Shown: positions 14,916-22,685, numbered from the stretch's first letter. The stretch is DNA of 22,685 nucleotides from Nitrospinae bacterium RIFCSPLOWO2_12_FULL_45_22 (GCA_001803565.1 MHDQ01000130.1:1-22685); one strand, 5' to 3'. Notes: generated by a model not told the origin, from the sequence alone. A program made the numbers and translations.

Positions 14916-16397
14916 ATGGACATTATTTCTATAAGACCCCTATTAGCGGTTCTGATGGGTATGATAGGTGCTTTTTTTATATTGCTTGCTGGAGAGAGGC
15001 ATAAAAATATTAGGGAATTCTCCACCATTCTGGCCTCTGTGGCCAAATTCTTGCTGGTTTTTTCCATGGTTCCTTTTGTTTTTGAGGGAAAGACTTTAGT
15101 ATATGACCTCATTACCCTGGCCCCTGGACTTTTACTGGAGTTCAAGGTGGATACTTTTGGTATTTTCTTCGGGGTTTTAGCTTCTTTTCTCTGGATTATT
15201 ACCTCTATATACTCCATTGGCTACATGAGAGGTCTCCAGGAACATGCCCAGACCAGGTATTTTTTCTGTTTTGCTATGGCCCTTTCTGCTACTATGGGAA
15301 TTGCCTTTGCCGGGAACCTCCTTACCCTTTTTATCTTTTATGAGATATTAACTATAACCACCTACCCCCTTGTGGTTCACAAAGAGACGGCTGAAGCCAT
15401 AAAAGCCGGCAGGAAATATCTTGTTTATACCCTTACTGGCGGAGTAACTATCCTCTTCTCCATTGCCTTCACTTATCATCTCACCGGGAGCCTCGATTTT
15501 GTGGGGGGAGGATTTTTGCAGGATCATGGGTCGAAGAATGTTCTCACCTTGCTTTTTATCACTTTTATCTTAGGCTTTGGGGTAAAGGCTGCGATTATGC
15601 CTTTACATGAATGGCTACCCACAGCCATGATCGCTCCCATTCCTGTTAGTGCCTTACTGCATGCGGTAGCCGTAGTCAAGGCCGGGGTATTTGGATGTCT
15701 AAGGGTCATCTTATATGTCTTTGGTCCTGCACTCCTCCATGAGTTAGACCTTTGGTGGATGTTGGCTTATTTTGTCTCCTTCACTATAGTTGTATCAGGT
15801 ATATTTGCCTTAGTTCAGGACAATTTGAAGGTAAGGCTTGCCTTTTCTACCATAAACGCTTTATCCATTATTATTTTAGGGGCAGCTTTGCTTTCCCCCA
15901 GTGCGGTAAAGGGTGGAATCCTTCATATAGCCAATCATGGCTTTATGAAGATTACCCTCTTTTTCTGTGCCGGTGCCATTTATGTAAAAACTCATAAAGA
16001 AAAGGTAAGTGAATTAGATGGTTTAGCCAGGCAGATGCCCTTTACCATGGGTTCCTTTGCTATAGGAGCTATGGGATTGGCTGGAATACCACCTATATGT
16101 GGATTTATAAGTAAGTGGTACCTATGCCTAGGGGCTTTAGAGGCTCACGAAATCACCTTTCTTTTTGTATTACTTATAAGTGCTATGCTGGATGCGGCTT
16201 ACTTCTTCCCCATAATATATAATTCCTTATTTAAAAGGTCTCAAGAAATTAATCCAACCTTTAATGAGGCCCCCTGGCTTATATTAGTACCAATGTTGAT
16301 AGCAGCCATCATATCTATAATCCTGGGGATTGCTCCTGATGCCTTTGTCCACTTTTTTAAGATGGCCGCCCTCATAGGGCAGAATACATTACATTAG
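14916..16397 (+). CDS. Second MrpD/NuoN-type antiporter subunit
   Basis: A 493-residue polytopic protein of the same family as the preceding gene but clearly a divergent paralogue. TM5 glutamate E143 (FIFYEILTITTY), TM7 lysine K224 (FGVKAAIMPLHEWLPTA) and TM8 lysine K255 (AVAVVKAGVFG) are all kept, so proton translocation is plausible. HIANHGFMKITLFFCAGAI supplies the TM12 lysine. It starts 8 bases after the first copy. A GGAAGG lies 15 bases from the ATG, so initiation probably depends on coupling. In a standard Mrp operon this role belongs to the N-terminal part of MrpA. A 136-base gap with a long hairpin repeat follows. Confidence 0.9.
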   Translation: MDIISIRPLLAVLMGMIGAFFILLAGERHKNIREFSTILASVAKFLLVFSMVPFVFEGKTLVYDLITLAPGLLLEFKVDTFGIFFGVLASFLWIITSIYSIGYMRGLQEHAQTRYFFCFAMALSATMGIAFAGNLLTLFIFYEILTITTYPLVVHKETAEAIKAGRKYLVYTLTGGVTILFSIAFTYHLTGSLDFVGGGFLQDHGSKNVLTLLFITFILGFGVKAAIMPLHEWLPTAMIAPIPVSALLHAVAVVKAGVFGCLRVILYVFGPALLHELDLWWMLAYFVSFTIVVSGIFALVQDNLKVRLAFSTINALSIIILGAALLSPSAVKGGILHIANHGFMKITLFFCAGAIYVKTHKEKVSELDGLARQMPFTMGSFAIGAMGLAGIPPICGFISKWYLCLGALEAHEITFLFVLLISAMLDAAYFFPIIYNSLFKRSQEINPTFNEAPWLILVPMLIAAIISIILGIAPDAFVHFFKMAALIGQNTLH

Positions 16398-16401
16398 TTA
16401 A

Positions 16402-16472
16402 TGTCCGTTGTCCGTATTTAGTTGTCCGTATTAATTGATGGTCTACGGACTACTGGCAACGGACCACGGACA
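16402..16472. repeat. Long imperfect hairpin repeat in the antiporter operon
   Basis: Left arm 16402-16430 and right arm 16444-16472 (29 bases each) pair with about six mismatches across a 13-base loop. Both arms consist of TGTCCGT/GTCCGTA units. A 17-base core (16439-16455) is identical to 11422-11438. There is no T-run afterwards, so termination is not indicated. RNA processing or a mobile repeat remnant are possible. Confidence 0.75.
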
Positions 16473-16533
16473 CTATCAAAAAAGGGTGGGCCCTTGTAGC
16501 CGTAAAAAAAGGAAATTCCTATACGCTTAAGCT

Positions 16534-16740
16534 ATGAAAAAAGTATTATTTTTTATCAGTATTATTCTGGCTTGTTTAGCAGATCTTTTTATCTCTCATC
16601 ATGACCATGCCCCTTTTTGGTGGCATAAACTGCCGGCATTTGATGCCCTTTATGGATTCATAGGGGGCATTTTGCTTATAATAGTAGCTCAGGCATTGGG
16701 CCGTTATTGGCTTCAGAAGGATGCGGATTATTATGATTAA
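16534..16740 (+). CDS. 68-residue membrane protein of Mrp clusters
   Basis: A small protein with an N-terminal hydrophobic helix (VLFFISIILACLADLFI, 4-20), a His/aromatic-rich loop (SHHDHAPFWWHKLPAFDALYG, about 21-41), a second helix (FIGGILLIIVAQALG, 42-56) and an acidic end, DADYYD. I recall similar small proteins with an FDALYGFIG block and a DYYD end beside D-type antiporter subunits in anaerobic bacteria, but no name or function. The position between two antiporter subunits, and the overlap with the next gene, make it a likely accessory subunit. The two-helix hairpin may fill a gap left by the missing MrpA. Confidence 0.75.
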   Translation: MKKVLFFISIILACLADLFISHHDHAPFWWHKLPAFDALYGFIGGILLIIVAQALGRYWLQKDADYYD

Positions 16741-18553
16741 ACCACTACCCCCGGCGGCTATATTCATTCTAGGAGCTCTCCTTATTCCCCTGGCAAGGAC
16801 TAAGAGACTGAAGCAATTAATCCTGCTCCTGGTTCCAGCGGTGGCTTTTTTGGATCTTCTGTATATGTCCCATGGCATCTACTGGATCTATCCTTTTTTA
16901 GGATATGAGCTTGTCCTTGGCAAGGTGGATAAACTGAGCATGTGTTTTGGATACATTTTTGTTATCGTAGCTTTCCTGGGAATGATCTATGCCATCCATG
17001 TAAAAGAAGATGGACAACATATAGCCACATTCTTCCACATAGGAAGTAGCCTGGGGGTTGTCTTTGCCGGAGATCTTTTTACCTTGTTAATTTTTTGGGA
17101 GATCATGGCGGTCTCTGGGGTATTCCTTATCTGGTATCAAAGGGACAAAGCTGCCCTTGATGCAGGATTCAGATATATCTTGGTACACCTATTTGGTGGG
17201 TCTTGTTTACTGGCTGGCATTATAATCCATGTGGTGAACAGGGGAGCTATTGAATTTGGGCCCATAGAATATGAAGGATTAAGCTCTCAACTTATCCTCA
17301 TTGCTTTTATAATAAATGCGGCTGTACCTCCCCTTCACGCCTGGTTAACTGATGCCTACCCTGAGGGAACGGTCACAGGAAGTGTATTTTTGACCGCCTT
17401 TGTTACAAAAAGTGCGGTATATGTGCTAGCCAGGGCTTTCCCAGGGGTTGAGCTTCTTATGTGGCTAGGGGCAGTAATGGCGGTATATGGTGTTGTCTTT
17501 GCGGTACTGGAAAATGACATTCGACGGCTTCTAGCTTATCACATCGTTAGCCAGGTAGGGTATATGGTATGCGGGGTTGGAATAGGGGGAGAGATGGCCA
17601 TAGATGGTGCTACTGCCCATGCCTTTTGCCATATCTTATATAAGGCCCTGCTTTTCATGGGTGCTGGTGCGGTAATCTACACCACAGGAAAGAAAAAGCT
17701 TAACCAACTAGAAGGGATAGGCTTGTATAAGAAAATGCCCATTACTCTTACCCTTTATATGATAGGTGCCTTCTCCATCTCTGGTGTACCATTTTTTAAC
17801 GGATTTATAAGCAAGTCAATGGTAGTCTCAGCAGCAGCCTTGAAACATGAGCCTGTCATAGAGCTTATGCTATATCTGGCCTCCATAGGAACATTCCTCC
17901 ATACAGGCCTGAAACTTCCTTACTATACCTTTTTCGGTAGACCTTCTGAAAAGGGAGAGATAGAGGCTAAAGAGCCGCCTTTCAATATGTTACTGGCTAT
18001 GGGTTTGACTTCCTTTTTATGCATCCTTATAGGTTGTTATCCAAAGATACTCTATGATATTCTCCCCTATCCAGTGGATTACCATCCTTATACACCTGAC
18101 CATGTGATAGGGGCGATCCAGTTGCTGTTATTGACTGGGGCAGCATTTTGGTTGTACATAGACAAACTTCGCGGCGAGCCAACCATCACCCTTGACACAG
18201 ATTGGTTCTACAGAAAGCCAGCTAAAGCTTTTCTATGGCTATGTGATATCCCCTTGAACAACTTTAGACTCACAGTACAGGATTTTCTTTCCAAGGCAGT
18301 AGGCTTCTTAACGGAATTAAGTAAGAATCCTTATACTGCTCCCACGGTATTGGTTCTATCAACCCAAATAAGTATTACCAAAGCCCTTAATGGCTTGCGG
18401 GGACAACCATATCCGGATAAAGTGGTGGAATTAAAAAAGAAGCTAAAGGGTATAAATGGTATCATTTATATTGAAAATAGGTATAAAAATCCCCTCGCTT
18501 TAAACATCTCTTTAGTCCTAATATTTCTTTTATTATGTACATTGTTTGTGTAA
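16733..18553 (+). CDS. Third MrpD/NuoL-type antiporter subunit with C-terminal extension
   Basis: The frame also starts at an ATG at 16721, but AGAAGG (16715-16720) is properly spaced only for the ATG at 16733, giving 606 residues and an 8-base overlap with the small protein. The antiporter core shows TM5 glutamate E123 (LIFWEIMAVSG), TM8 lysine K226 (AFVTKSAVY) and TM12 lysine K304 (HILYKALLFMGAGAV). The TM7 lysine is missing: the aligned residue before AAVPPLHAWL is N195. After the core comes an extension from about residue 480 (DTDWFYRKPAKAFLWL, then a soluble stretch and a final helix), like the tail of NuoL-type and Mrp subunits. It may be the distal, altered proton channel. Confidence 0.88.
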   Translation: MIKPLPPAAIFILGALLIPLARTKRLKQLILLLVPAVAFLDLLYMSHGIYWIYPFLGYELVLGKVDKLSMCFGYIFVIVAFLGMIYAIHVKEDGQHIATFFHIGSSLGVVFAGDLFTLLIFWEIMAVSGVFLIWYQRDKAALDAGFRYILVHLFGGSCLLAGIIIHVVNRGAIEFGPIEYEGLSSQLILIAFIINAAVPPLHAWLTDAYPEGTVTGSVFLTAFVTKSAVYVLARAFPGVELLMWLGAVMAVYGVVFAVLENDIRRLLAYHIVSQVGYMVCGVGIGGEMAIDGATAHAFCHILYKALLFMGAGAVIYTTGKKKLNQLEGIGLYKKMPITLTLYMIGAFSISGVPFFNGFISKSMVVSAAALKHEPVIELMLYLASIGTFLHTGLKLPYYTFFGRPSEKGEIEAKEPPFNMLLAMGLTSFLCILIGCYPKILYDILPYPVDYHPYTPDHVIGAIQLLLLTGAAFWLYIDKLRGEPTITLDTDWFYRKPAKAFLWLCDIPLNNFRLTVQDFLSKAVGFLTELSKNPYTAPTVLVLSTQISITKALNGLRGQPYPDKVVELKKKLKGINGIIYIENRYKNPLALNISLVLIFLLLCTLFV

Positions 18554-18649
18554 TTGTCCAGAATATACTCTTGTACTAAGAAACCGCTGTAAGGATCTTG
18601 GAAGTTGTATAGGCATTGTAACAAAGGATAGGCATCCCTTGAGCGAATA

Positions 18650-19237
18650 ATGTTGAAGAAATTATACCATTGGGTTTTACATTGGGCAGATACACCTTAT
18701 GGCTCCTGGGCCTTGGCCCTGAATGCCTTCTCTGAATCGTCTTTTTTCCCTATCCCACCGGATGCCTTATTGATAGCCATGGGGATTGCGGCCCCCAAGA
18801 GGTCTTTGCGATTCGCCTTTATTTGTTCCCTCTCCTCGGTCTTAGGGGGTATCTTTGGCTATTATATAGGCCTGTATTTCATGGAGCTTATTGGGTTCTA
18901 TATCCTTAACGTTTATGGCTTTAAAGCCCTGGATAAATACCACTATGTCCAGCAACTATACCAGCAGTATGATGCCTGGGCAGTAGGGATAGCCGGCTTT
19001 ACCCCTATACCGTATAAAGTCTTTACTATTGCTGCGGGGGCCTTCAAGATAAATTTTGCTGTCTTTGTCCTGGCCTCAGTCATCAGCCGTTCCGCCCGGT
19101 TCTATCTGGTAGCAGGATTGCTCTACTGGTTTGGGGAACCTATTAAGACCTTTATTGATAAATACTTTAACCTCCTCTCTATCCTGTTTATTATTTTGCT
19201 TATCCTGGGCTTTCTGCTAATACGCTGGGTATTATAA
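18650..19237 (+). CDS. YqaA-family VTT/DedA-like membrane protein
   Basis: A 195-residue integral membrane protein of the SNARE-associated/VTT superfamily. The N-terminal amphipathic segment LYHWVLHWADTPYG (5-18) and ESSFFPIPPDALLIAMGIAAP (29-49) are characteristic of the YqaA branch. GGIFGYYIGLYFME (66-79) and FTPIPYKVFTIAAGAF (117-132) give the two re-entrant-loop motifs. Relatives are thought to move phospholipids or undecaprenyl phosphate across the membrane. That is suggestive with uppP 1.3 kb downstream, but unproven for YqaA. The start has only a weak GAGCG site. It stands 96 bases after the antiporter operon and may be separate. Confidence 0.85.
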   Translation: MLKKLYHWVLHWADTPYGSWALALNAFSESSFFPIPPDALLIAMGIAAPKRSLRFAFICSLSSVLGGIFGYYIGLYFMELIGFYILNVYGFKALDKYHYVQQLYQQYDAWAVGIAGFTPIPYKVFTIAAGAFKINFAVFVLASVISRSARFYLVAGLLYWFGEPIKTFIDKYFNLLSILFIILLILGFLLIRWVL

Positions 19238-19255
19238 TTAGGTTGTAATCGTTCA

Positions 19256-19390
19256 GCCACTAGGGCACTAAATCACCAAGGAGCGAAAAATGAGATGGAA
19301 AGAGTCGAGCAAGCTCTGCAATATGTATGCAGCTTACGCCATATACTGGCTAAATGATCTTGTGGTTTGGTGTCTTCGTGCCTTAGTGGC
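19256..19390. repeat. Inverted-repeat element between yqaA-like gene and manC
   Basis: GCCACTAGGGCACTAAATCACCAA (split: first half GCCACTAGGGCA, 19256-19267; second half to 19279) pairs with 19367-19390, matching 20 of 24 positions. The 87 bases between hold a small GAGC/GCTC hairpin. The GGTGTCTTCGTGCCTTAGTGG style is that of dispersed non-coding repeats in other bacterial genomes. It fills most of the 200-base gap. Confidence 0.7.
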
Positions 19391-19437
19391 AGAGAAAGGT
19401 TACCCAAGTGAACGGTTAGTCATAAAGTTTATATTCC

Positions 19438-20526
19438 ATGAATGAGAAGAAAAACTTATATGTAGTTATTATGGCTGGGGGAAAAGGAACCCGTTTCTGG
19501 CCCCGTAGTCGAGAGAAGTGCCCCAAACAATTCTTGAATATAGTTGGCCAGAAGAGTATGCTGCAACAGACCGTAGACAGAGTCCGGCCAGTGATAGACT
19601 TCGATAAAATCTTAGTGGTAACCTCGCAGGAGCAGTCCCTGTTAGTCCAGGAACAATTACCAGACTTGCCTGCTAGCAATATCCTGGTAGAACCGATGGG
19701 CAAAAATACCGCCCCCTGCCTGGGCCTAGCAGCCGTCTATATTAGCCGGATGGAACCAAAGAGCTTGATGTGTGCCCTACCCGCAGATCATCTTATCGAG
19801 GAAGAGGAAGAGTTCAGGAAAATTTTAGGTATAGCACAGCAATTCCTGGAGGGCCATGACTATTTGGTTACTCTGGGTATCCAGCCTACGCGGCCTGAGA
19901 CCGGGTATGGTTATATTCAGGCAGGAGAGGAGTTGCTGAGTTTAGCAGATAAAAAGATCTTTCGGGCTGCCCGCTTTATTGAGAAACCCGAAGTAAGCGT
20001 GGCTGAAAGGCTTTTTAGTAGTGGTCAGTATCTATGGAACAGTGGCATGTTTATCTGGCGTACCAATACCCTTCTGCACGAGATACAGAAACATCTACCA
20101 AATTTGTGCCAGGGCTTAGAGGCAATCGGCTTAGCCCTTGGTACCCCGAAGGAGGCTGATGTTATCAGGGAGGTATATGCGGAGCTGGAAGCAGTATCTA
20201 TAGACAAGGGGGTAATGGAAAAGACCTCCAGGGTAGCAGTCATCCCCGGTCAATTCGGCTGGAGTGATGTAGGTAGCTGGAATTCGCTCTACGATCTCCT
20301 ACCAACTGATGCCTCCAGCAATATTATTATGGGTAAGCACCAGGGTATAGAGTCCCAGGGCTGTTTGATCTTCAGTCCCGATAAACTGGTAGCTACTATT
20401 GGTCTGCAGAATATTATCATTATCAATACCGAAGATGCCTTACTGATCTGTCCCAAAGAGCAGGGACAAAAGATAAAGGACCTGGTAGAAAAACTAAAAC
20501 AAAAAGGTCTGGATCAATATTTATGA
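19438..20526 (+). CDS. manC: Mannose-1-phosphate guanylyltransferase (GDP-mannose pyrophosphorylase)
   Basis: This enzyme makes GDP-mannose from mannose-1-phosphate and GTP for polysaccharide or lipid-linked glycan synthesis. The 362 residues are the monofunctional length, without the isomerase cupin domain of bifunctional ManC/AlgA. The N-terminal nucleotide loop AGGKGTRFWPRSREKCPKQF (13-32), the VEPMGKNTAPC block (84-94), the ETGYGYIQAG block, FIEKPE and WNSGMFIWR follow in the expected order, ending with SWNSLYDL and IINTEDALL. The predicted start at 19438 lacks a strong Shine-Dalgarno. It overlaps uppP by four bases (ATGA), so the two are co-expressed and tied to envelope glycan supply. 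Confidence 0.95.
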   Translation: MNEKKNLYVVIMAGGKGTRFWPRSREKCPKQFLNIVGQKSMLQQTVDRVRPVIDFDKILVVTSQEQSLLVQEQLPDLPASNILVEPMGKNTAPCLGLAAVYISRMEPKSLMCALPADHLIEEEEEFRKILGIAQQFLEGHDYLVTLGIQPTRPETGYGYIQAGEELLSLADKKIFRAARFIEKPEVSVAERLFSSGQYLWNSGMFIWRTNTLLHEIQKHLPNLCQGLEAIGLALGTPKEADVIREVYAELEAVSIDKGVMEKTSRVAVIPGQFGWSDVGSWNSLYDLLPTDASSNIIMGKHQGIESQGCLIFSPDKLVATIGLQNIIIINTEDALLICPKEQGQKIKDLVEKLKQKGLDQYL

Positions 20527-21332
20527 TGGATACTGCACAAGGTATTATTCTGGGGCTAATACAGGGGCTAACCGAGTTTCTGCCTATCAGCAGCTCTGCC
20601 CACCTGGTTATAGTGCAACATTTACTGGGCTTAAAAGAGCCCATGCTTCTGTTCTATATTATACTTCACCTGGGCACTCTAGGGGCAGTAATAGCGGTCT
20701 TTTGGCCAGATTTAAAAAAGCTATGGCAGGAAGAACTATTGCCTGTGGTTGAGGGTTTTAACAGTAATCCCGGGTTTCGATCAGCCTTATGCCGGGCACG
20801 GATGACTATCCTTATCCTGCTGGCTACTATACCCACGGGACTCATAGGCTATCTCTTTAAAAAGCCGCTAGAATCCCTCTTTACCTCTCCGCATGCCGTT
20901 GGATTTGCCCTGTGTCTCACTGGGACCTTACTCTGGTTTACTAAATATTGCAAAAAGAAGGATGGTACCATAAAGACTTATCAGGCGCTGCTTATTGGTC
21001 TGGCCCAGGGCATAGCCATTACTCCAGGAATATCTCGCTCCGGCACTACTATTGCCACGGGCCTCTTCCTGGGATTATCCGGCGAATTGGCTGCCCGCTT
21101 TTCTTTCCTTTTATCTATTCCAGCTATCCTGAGTGCGGTATCACTGGAGCTAAGTAGTTCCACTATCTCTACCCATACTCCATTCTTGCCTACTCTTCTC
21201 GGTACCCTTACAGCCGCCCTGATGGGCTACCTGGCCCTGAGATACTTGCTCAAGGTCATCAGTCACGGCAAATTATACCATTTCTCTTACTATTGCTGGT
21301 TATTAGGGGCTCTTGCACTTGTTCTGTTATAA
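20523..21332 (+). CDS. uppP: Undecaprenyl-diphosphatase UppP (BacA)
   Basis: This membrane phosphatase recycles undecaprenyl pyrophosphate to the monophosphate carrier used for peptidoglycan and polysaccharide export. The 269-residue polytopic protein has the first motif G-L-I-Q-G-L-T-E18-F-L-P-I-S-S-S-A-H27 and the second motif ITPGISRSGTT in the second half, the catalytic Glu, His and Arg regions. The first glutamate of the E. coli motif (E17) is Q14 here, a variant I associate with several non-proteobacterial lineages. Either of two adjacent ATG codons (20523 or 20526) could start it. The first overlaps the manC stop, and a strong independent site is absent, which favours coupling. Bacitracin tolerance is a family trait. 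Confidence 0.95.
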   Translation: MMDTAQGIILGLIQGLTEFLPISSSAHLVIVQHLLGLKEPMLLFYIILHLGTLGAVIAVFWPDLKKLWQEELLPVVEGFNSNPGFRSALCRARMTILILLATIPTGLIGYLFKKPLESLFTSPHAVGFALCLTGTLLWFTKYCKKKDGTIKTYQALLIGLAQGIAITPGISRSGTTIATGLFLGLSGELAARFSFLLSIPAILSAVSLELSSSTISTHTPFLPTLLGTLTAALMGYLALRYLLKVISHGKLYHFSYYCWLLGALALVLL

Positions 21333-21411
21333 AGATATCTCCCTATCCCCATAATCTCCAAATCTCCTTTTCTTACCCAGACCTTTCCTGCCAGATTGAG
21401 GATTAAGGCAG

Positions 21412-21440
21412 TTGCATAACACTGGCTAATAGCATATTAT
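21412..21440 (+). promoter_or_regulatory. Sigma70-like promoter for the phosphofructokinase gene
   Basis: TTGCAT (21412-21417) and TATTAT (21435-21440) are separated by 17 bases, about 60 bases before the ATG at 21502, in the 169-base gap after uppP. This is a good consensus match and suggests that the kinase is its own unit. Confidence 0.5.
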
Positions 21441-21501
21441 GATCAACTAGGATAGGCCCAGGGACAATCAATATTTAATCTTTTCTGGAGGTGGTATCAA
21501 C

Positions 21502-22685
21502 ATGGTAGAGAAGAATGGGCGGCTAGGCATAGTGGTAGGTGGCGGGCCGGCACCCGGCATAAATGGGGTGATAAGTGCAGCAACCATTGAAGCCCTTAAC
21601 GAAGGAATTAAGGTAATAGGTATCTATGATGGGTTTCACTGGTTAGCCCAGGGCGACATCAGCCATATTACCGACTTGACTATCAAAGATGTATCCCGCA
21701 TCCATACTACCGGCGGTTCTATCTTAAGGACATCCAGAGAAAATCCGGCTAAAAACCCGGAAAAACTAAGCCGGGCATTGGATGCCCTGCAAAGATTAAA
21801 TATTCGATATTTACTGATTATTGGTGGTGACGATACTTGCTTTACTGCTGCCCGGATAGCAGAGACGGCTCAAGGGGTTATCTCAGTGGCTCATGTGCCT
21901 AAAACTATTGATAATGACCTGCCTCTGCCTGATAACGATGTCACCTTTGGCTTCCAATCCGCCCGCCATGTAGGAGTGACCTTAGTTCAAAGCCTGATGG
22001 AAGATGCTAAAACTACTGGCCGTTGGTATTTTATCGTAACTATGGGCAGGCAGTCCGGGTTTCTGGCCCTGGGTATTGGTAAGGCCGCAGGGGCTACCCT
22101 AACTATCATTGCGGAGGAATTCAAGGAAGAACATATTAGTCTGCGACACCTGTGTGATATTATCGAGGCAGCTATTATAAAGAGGAAGTCTATGGGCCAT
22201 GACCATGGCGTCCTTATCATCTCCGAGGGGATAGGCGAGAGATTGGCCCCAGAAGAACTTGATGGGCTAGAGAGTATGGAGCGGGACGAGTTTGACCATC
22301 CCAGACTCTCAGAACTGGATCTAGGAAAGGTGGTAAAAGAAGAGATAAAAAAACGCTGGGCTAATCGGAGTCACAAGGTTACTATTGTAGAAAAAGATAT
22401 TGGCTACGAATTGAGGAGCTGCCCCCCTATCCCTTTCGATTGTGAGTATACCAGAGATTTAGGTTATGGGGCGGCAAGATTTCTTTTAAAGGGCGGCACC
22501 GGGGCCTTGATAACCCTGCGGGGTGGTAATCTGGAACCCATCCCTTTTAATAAGATCATAGACTCACAAACCGGCAAAATAAGGGTCCGGATGGTAAATA
22601 CTAATACAGAATCTTATCAGGTAGCATTAAAATACATGATTAGACTGGAGAGAGAAGACCTGGAAGACCCGGAAACCCTCAGGGG
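21502..22685 (+). CDS. pfp: PPi-type 6-phosphofructokinase (partial, 3' end outside window)
   Basis: The ATG at 21502 follows GGAGG by 10 bases and the frame stays open to the window edge, about 394 residues. The phosphofructokinase fold is clear: VVGGGPAPGINGVI (11-24), IGGDDT (107-112), VPKTIDND (132-139) and TMGRQSGF (180-187). Two positions decide the phosphoryl donor. D111 after GGD, where ATP enzymes have Gly, and K134 before TIDND, where they have Gly, both point to pyrophosphate. D137 is the catalytic base. The reaction, fructose-6-phosphate plus PPi to the 1,6-bisphosphate, is reversible and saves ATP, common in anaerobes. The enzyme is longer than ATP-type PFK (about 320), as expected for PPi types. 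Donor prediction is by motif only. Confidence 0.9.
   Translation, partial: MVEKNGRLGIVVGGGPAPGINGVISAATIEALNEGIKVIGIYDGFHWLAQGDISHITDLTIKDVSRIHTTGGSILRTSRENPAKNPEKLSRALDALQRLNIRYLLIIGGDDTCFTAARIAETAQGVISVAHVPKTIDNDLPLPDNDVTFGFQSARHVGVTLVQSLMEDAKTTGRWYFIVTMGRQSGFLALGIGKAAGATLTIIAEEFKEEHISLRHLCDIIEAAIIKRKSMGHDHGVLIISEGIGERLAPEELDGLESMERDEFDHPRLSELDLGKVVKEEIKKRWANRSHKVTIVEKDIGYELRSCPPIPFDCEYTRDLGYGAARFLLKGGTGALITLRGGNLEPIPFNKIIDSQTGKIRVRMVNTNTESYQVALKYMIRLEREDLEDPETLR

Noticed and set aside
16402-16472. Intrinsic terminator inside the antiporter operon
   Set aside because: The stem is long but no T-run follows it, and related operon genes continue on the same strand.
10920-18553. Membrane-bound hydrogenase or complex I operon
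   Set aside because: Only antiporter-module subunits are present; no NiFe large or small subunit, ferredoxin-like or NuoB/C/D/H/I genes are seen.
1-22685. tRNA or rRNA genes
   Set aside because: No tRNA cloverleaf with CCA-side and T-loop GTTCRA pattern or rRNA signature was noticed in the gaps; a dedicated scan was not possible.

Overview
The window looks like a piece of chromosome from an uncultured, probably anaerobic or microaerophilic bacterium. GC content is moderate (mid-40s percent by eye). Shine-Dalgarno sites are typical (AAGGAGG, GGAGG) and promoters look sigma70-like. Undecaprenyl-diphosphatase and a biotin-dependent acyl-CoA carboxylase argue for Bacteria, while a Thi4-type thiazole synthase, a PPi-type phosphofructokinase and an Mbh-ordered Mrp antiporter are often seen in anaerobes and archaea. 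Intergenic gaps carry several low-complexity repeats and hairpins of the kind common in candidate-phylum genomes. I cannot name the phylum from this sequence.

Layout. 1-1219: a divergent pair, an APH-like phosphotransferase (minus strand, cut by the window edge) and a DUF7065/DUF7064-type lipocalin-like protein (plus strand), each with its own promoter. 1279-2133: surE, whose 3' end runs into an inverted-repeat element. 2134-2580: a repeat-rich gap with a short leader ORF. 2581-5675: a thiamine cluster, thi4 - unknown gene - thiC. The middle gene keeps the Cys/Gly pattern of archaemetzincin metalloproteases but has lost HExxH. 5853-9441: a three-gene acyl-CoA carboxylase (carboxyltransferase, biotin carboxylase, biotin carrier). 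9788-10366: an Fe/Mn superoxide dismutase followed by a terminator. 10367-10919: a gap with a perfect 26-bp palindrome and two short fragments that resemble antiporter pieces.

10920-18553 is an eleven-gene Mrp/Mbh-type cation/proton antiporter operon in the order E, F, G, MbhD-like, MbhE-like, B, C, D, D2, a 68-aa membrane protein, D3. The first eight genes follow the order MbhA-MbhH of Thermococcales membrane-bound hydrogenase, but no hydrogenase gene is present. MrpA appears to be replaced by split subunits. 18650-21332: a YqaA/VTT membrane protein, a GDP-mannose pyrophosphorylase (manC) and undecaprenyl-diphosphatase (uppP). The last two overlap and suggest envelope polysaccharide synthesis. 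21502-22685: a phosphofructokinase with PPi-type residues, cut by the right edge.

The best leads are the archaemetzincin-like protein without catalytic residues inside a thiamine operon, a Thi4 with a cysteine at the sulfur-donor position, the hydrogenase-less Mbh-order antiporter whose last subunit has lost the TM7 lysine, and the repeats placed in that operon's only two real gaps.
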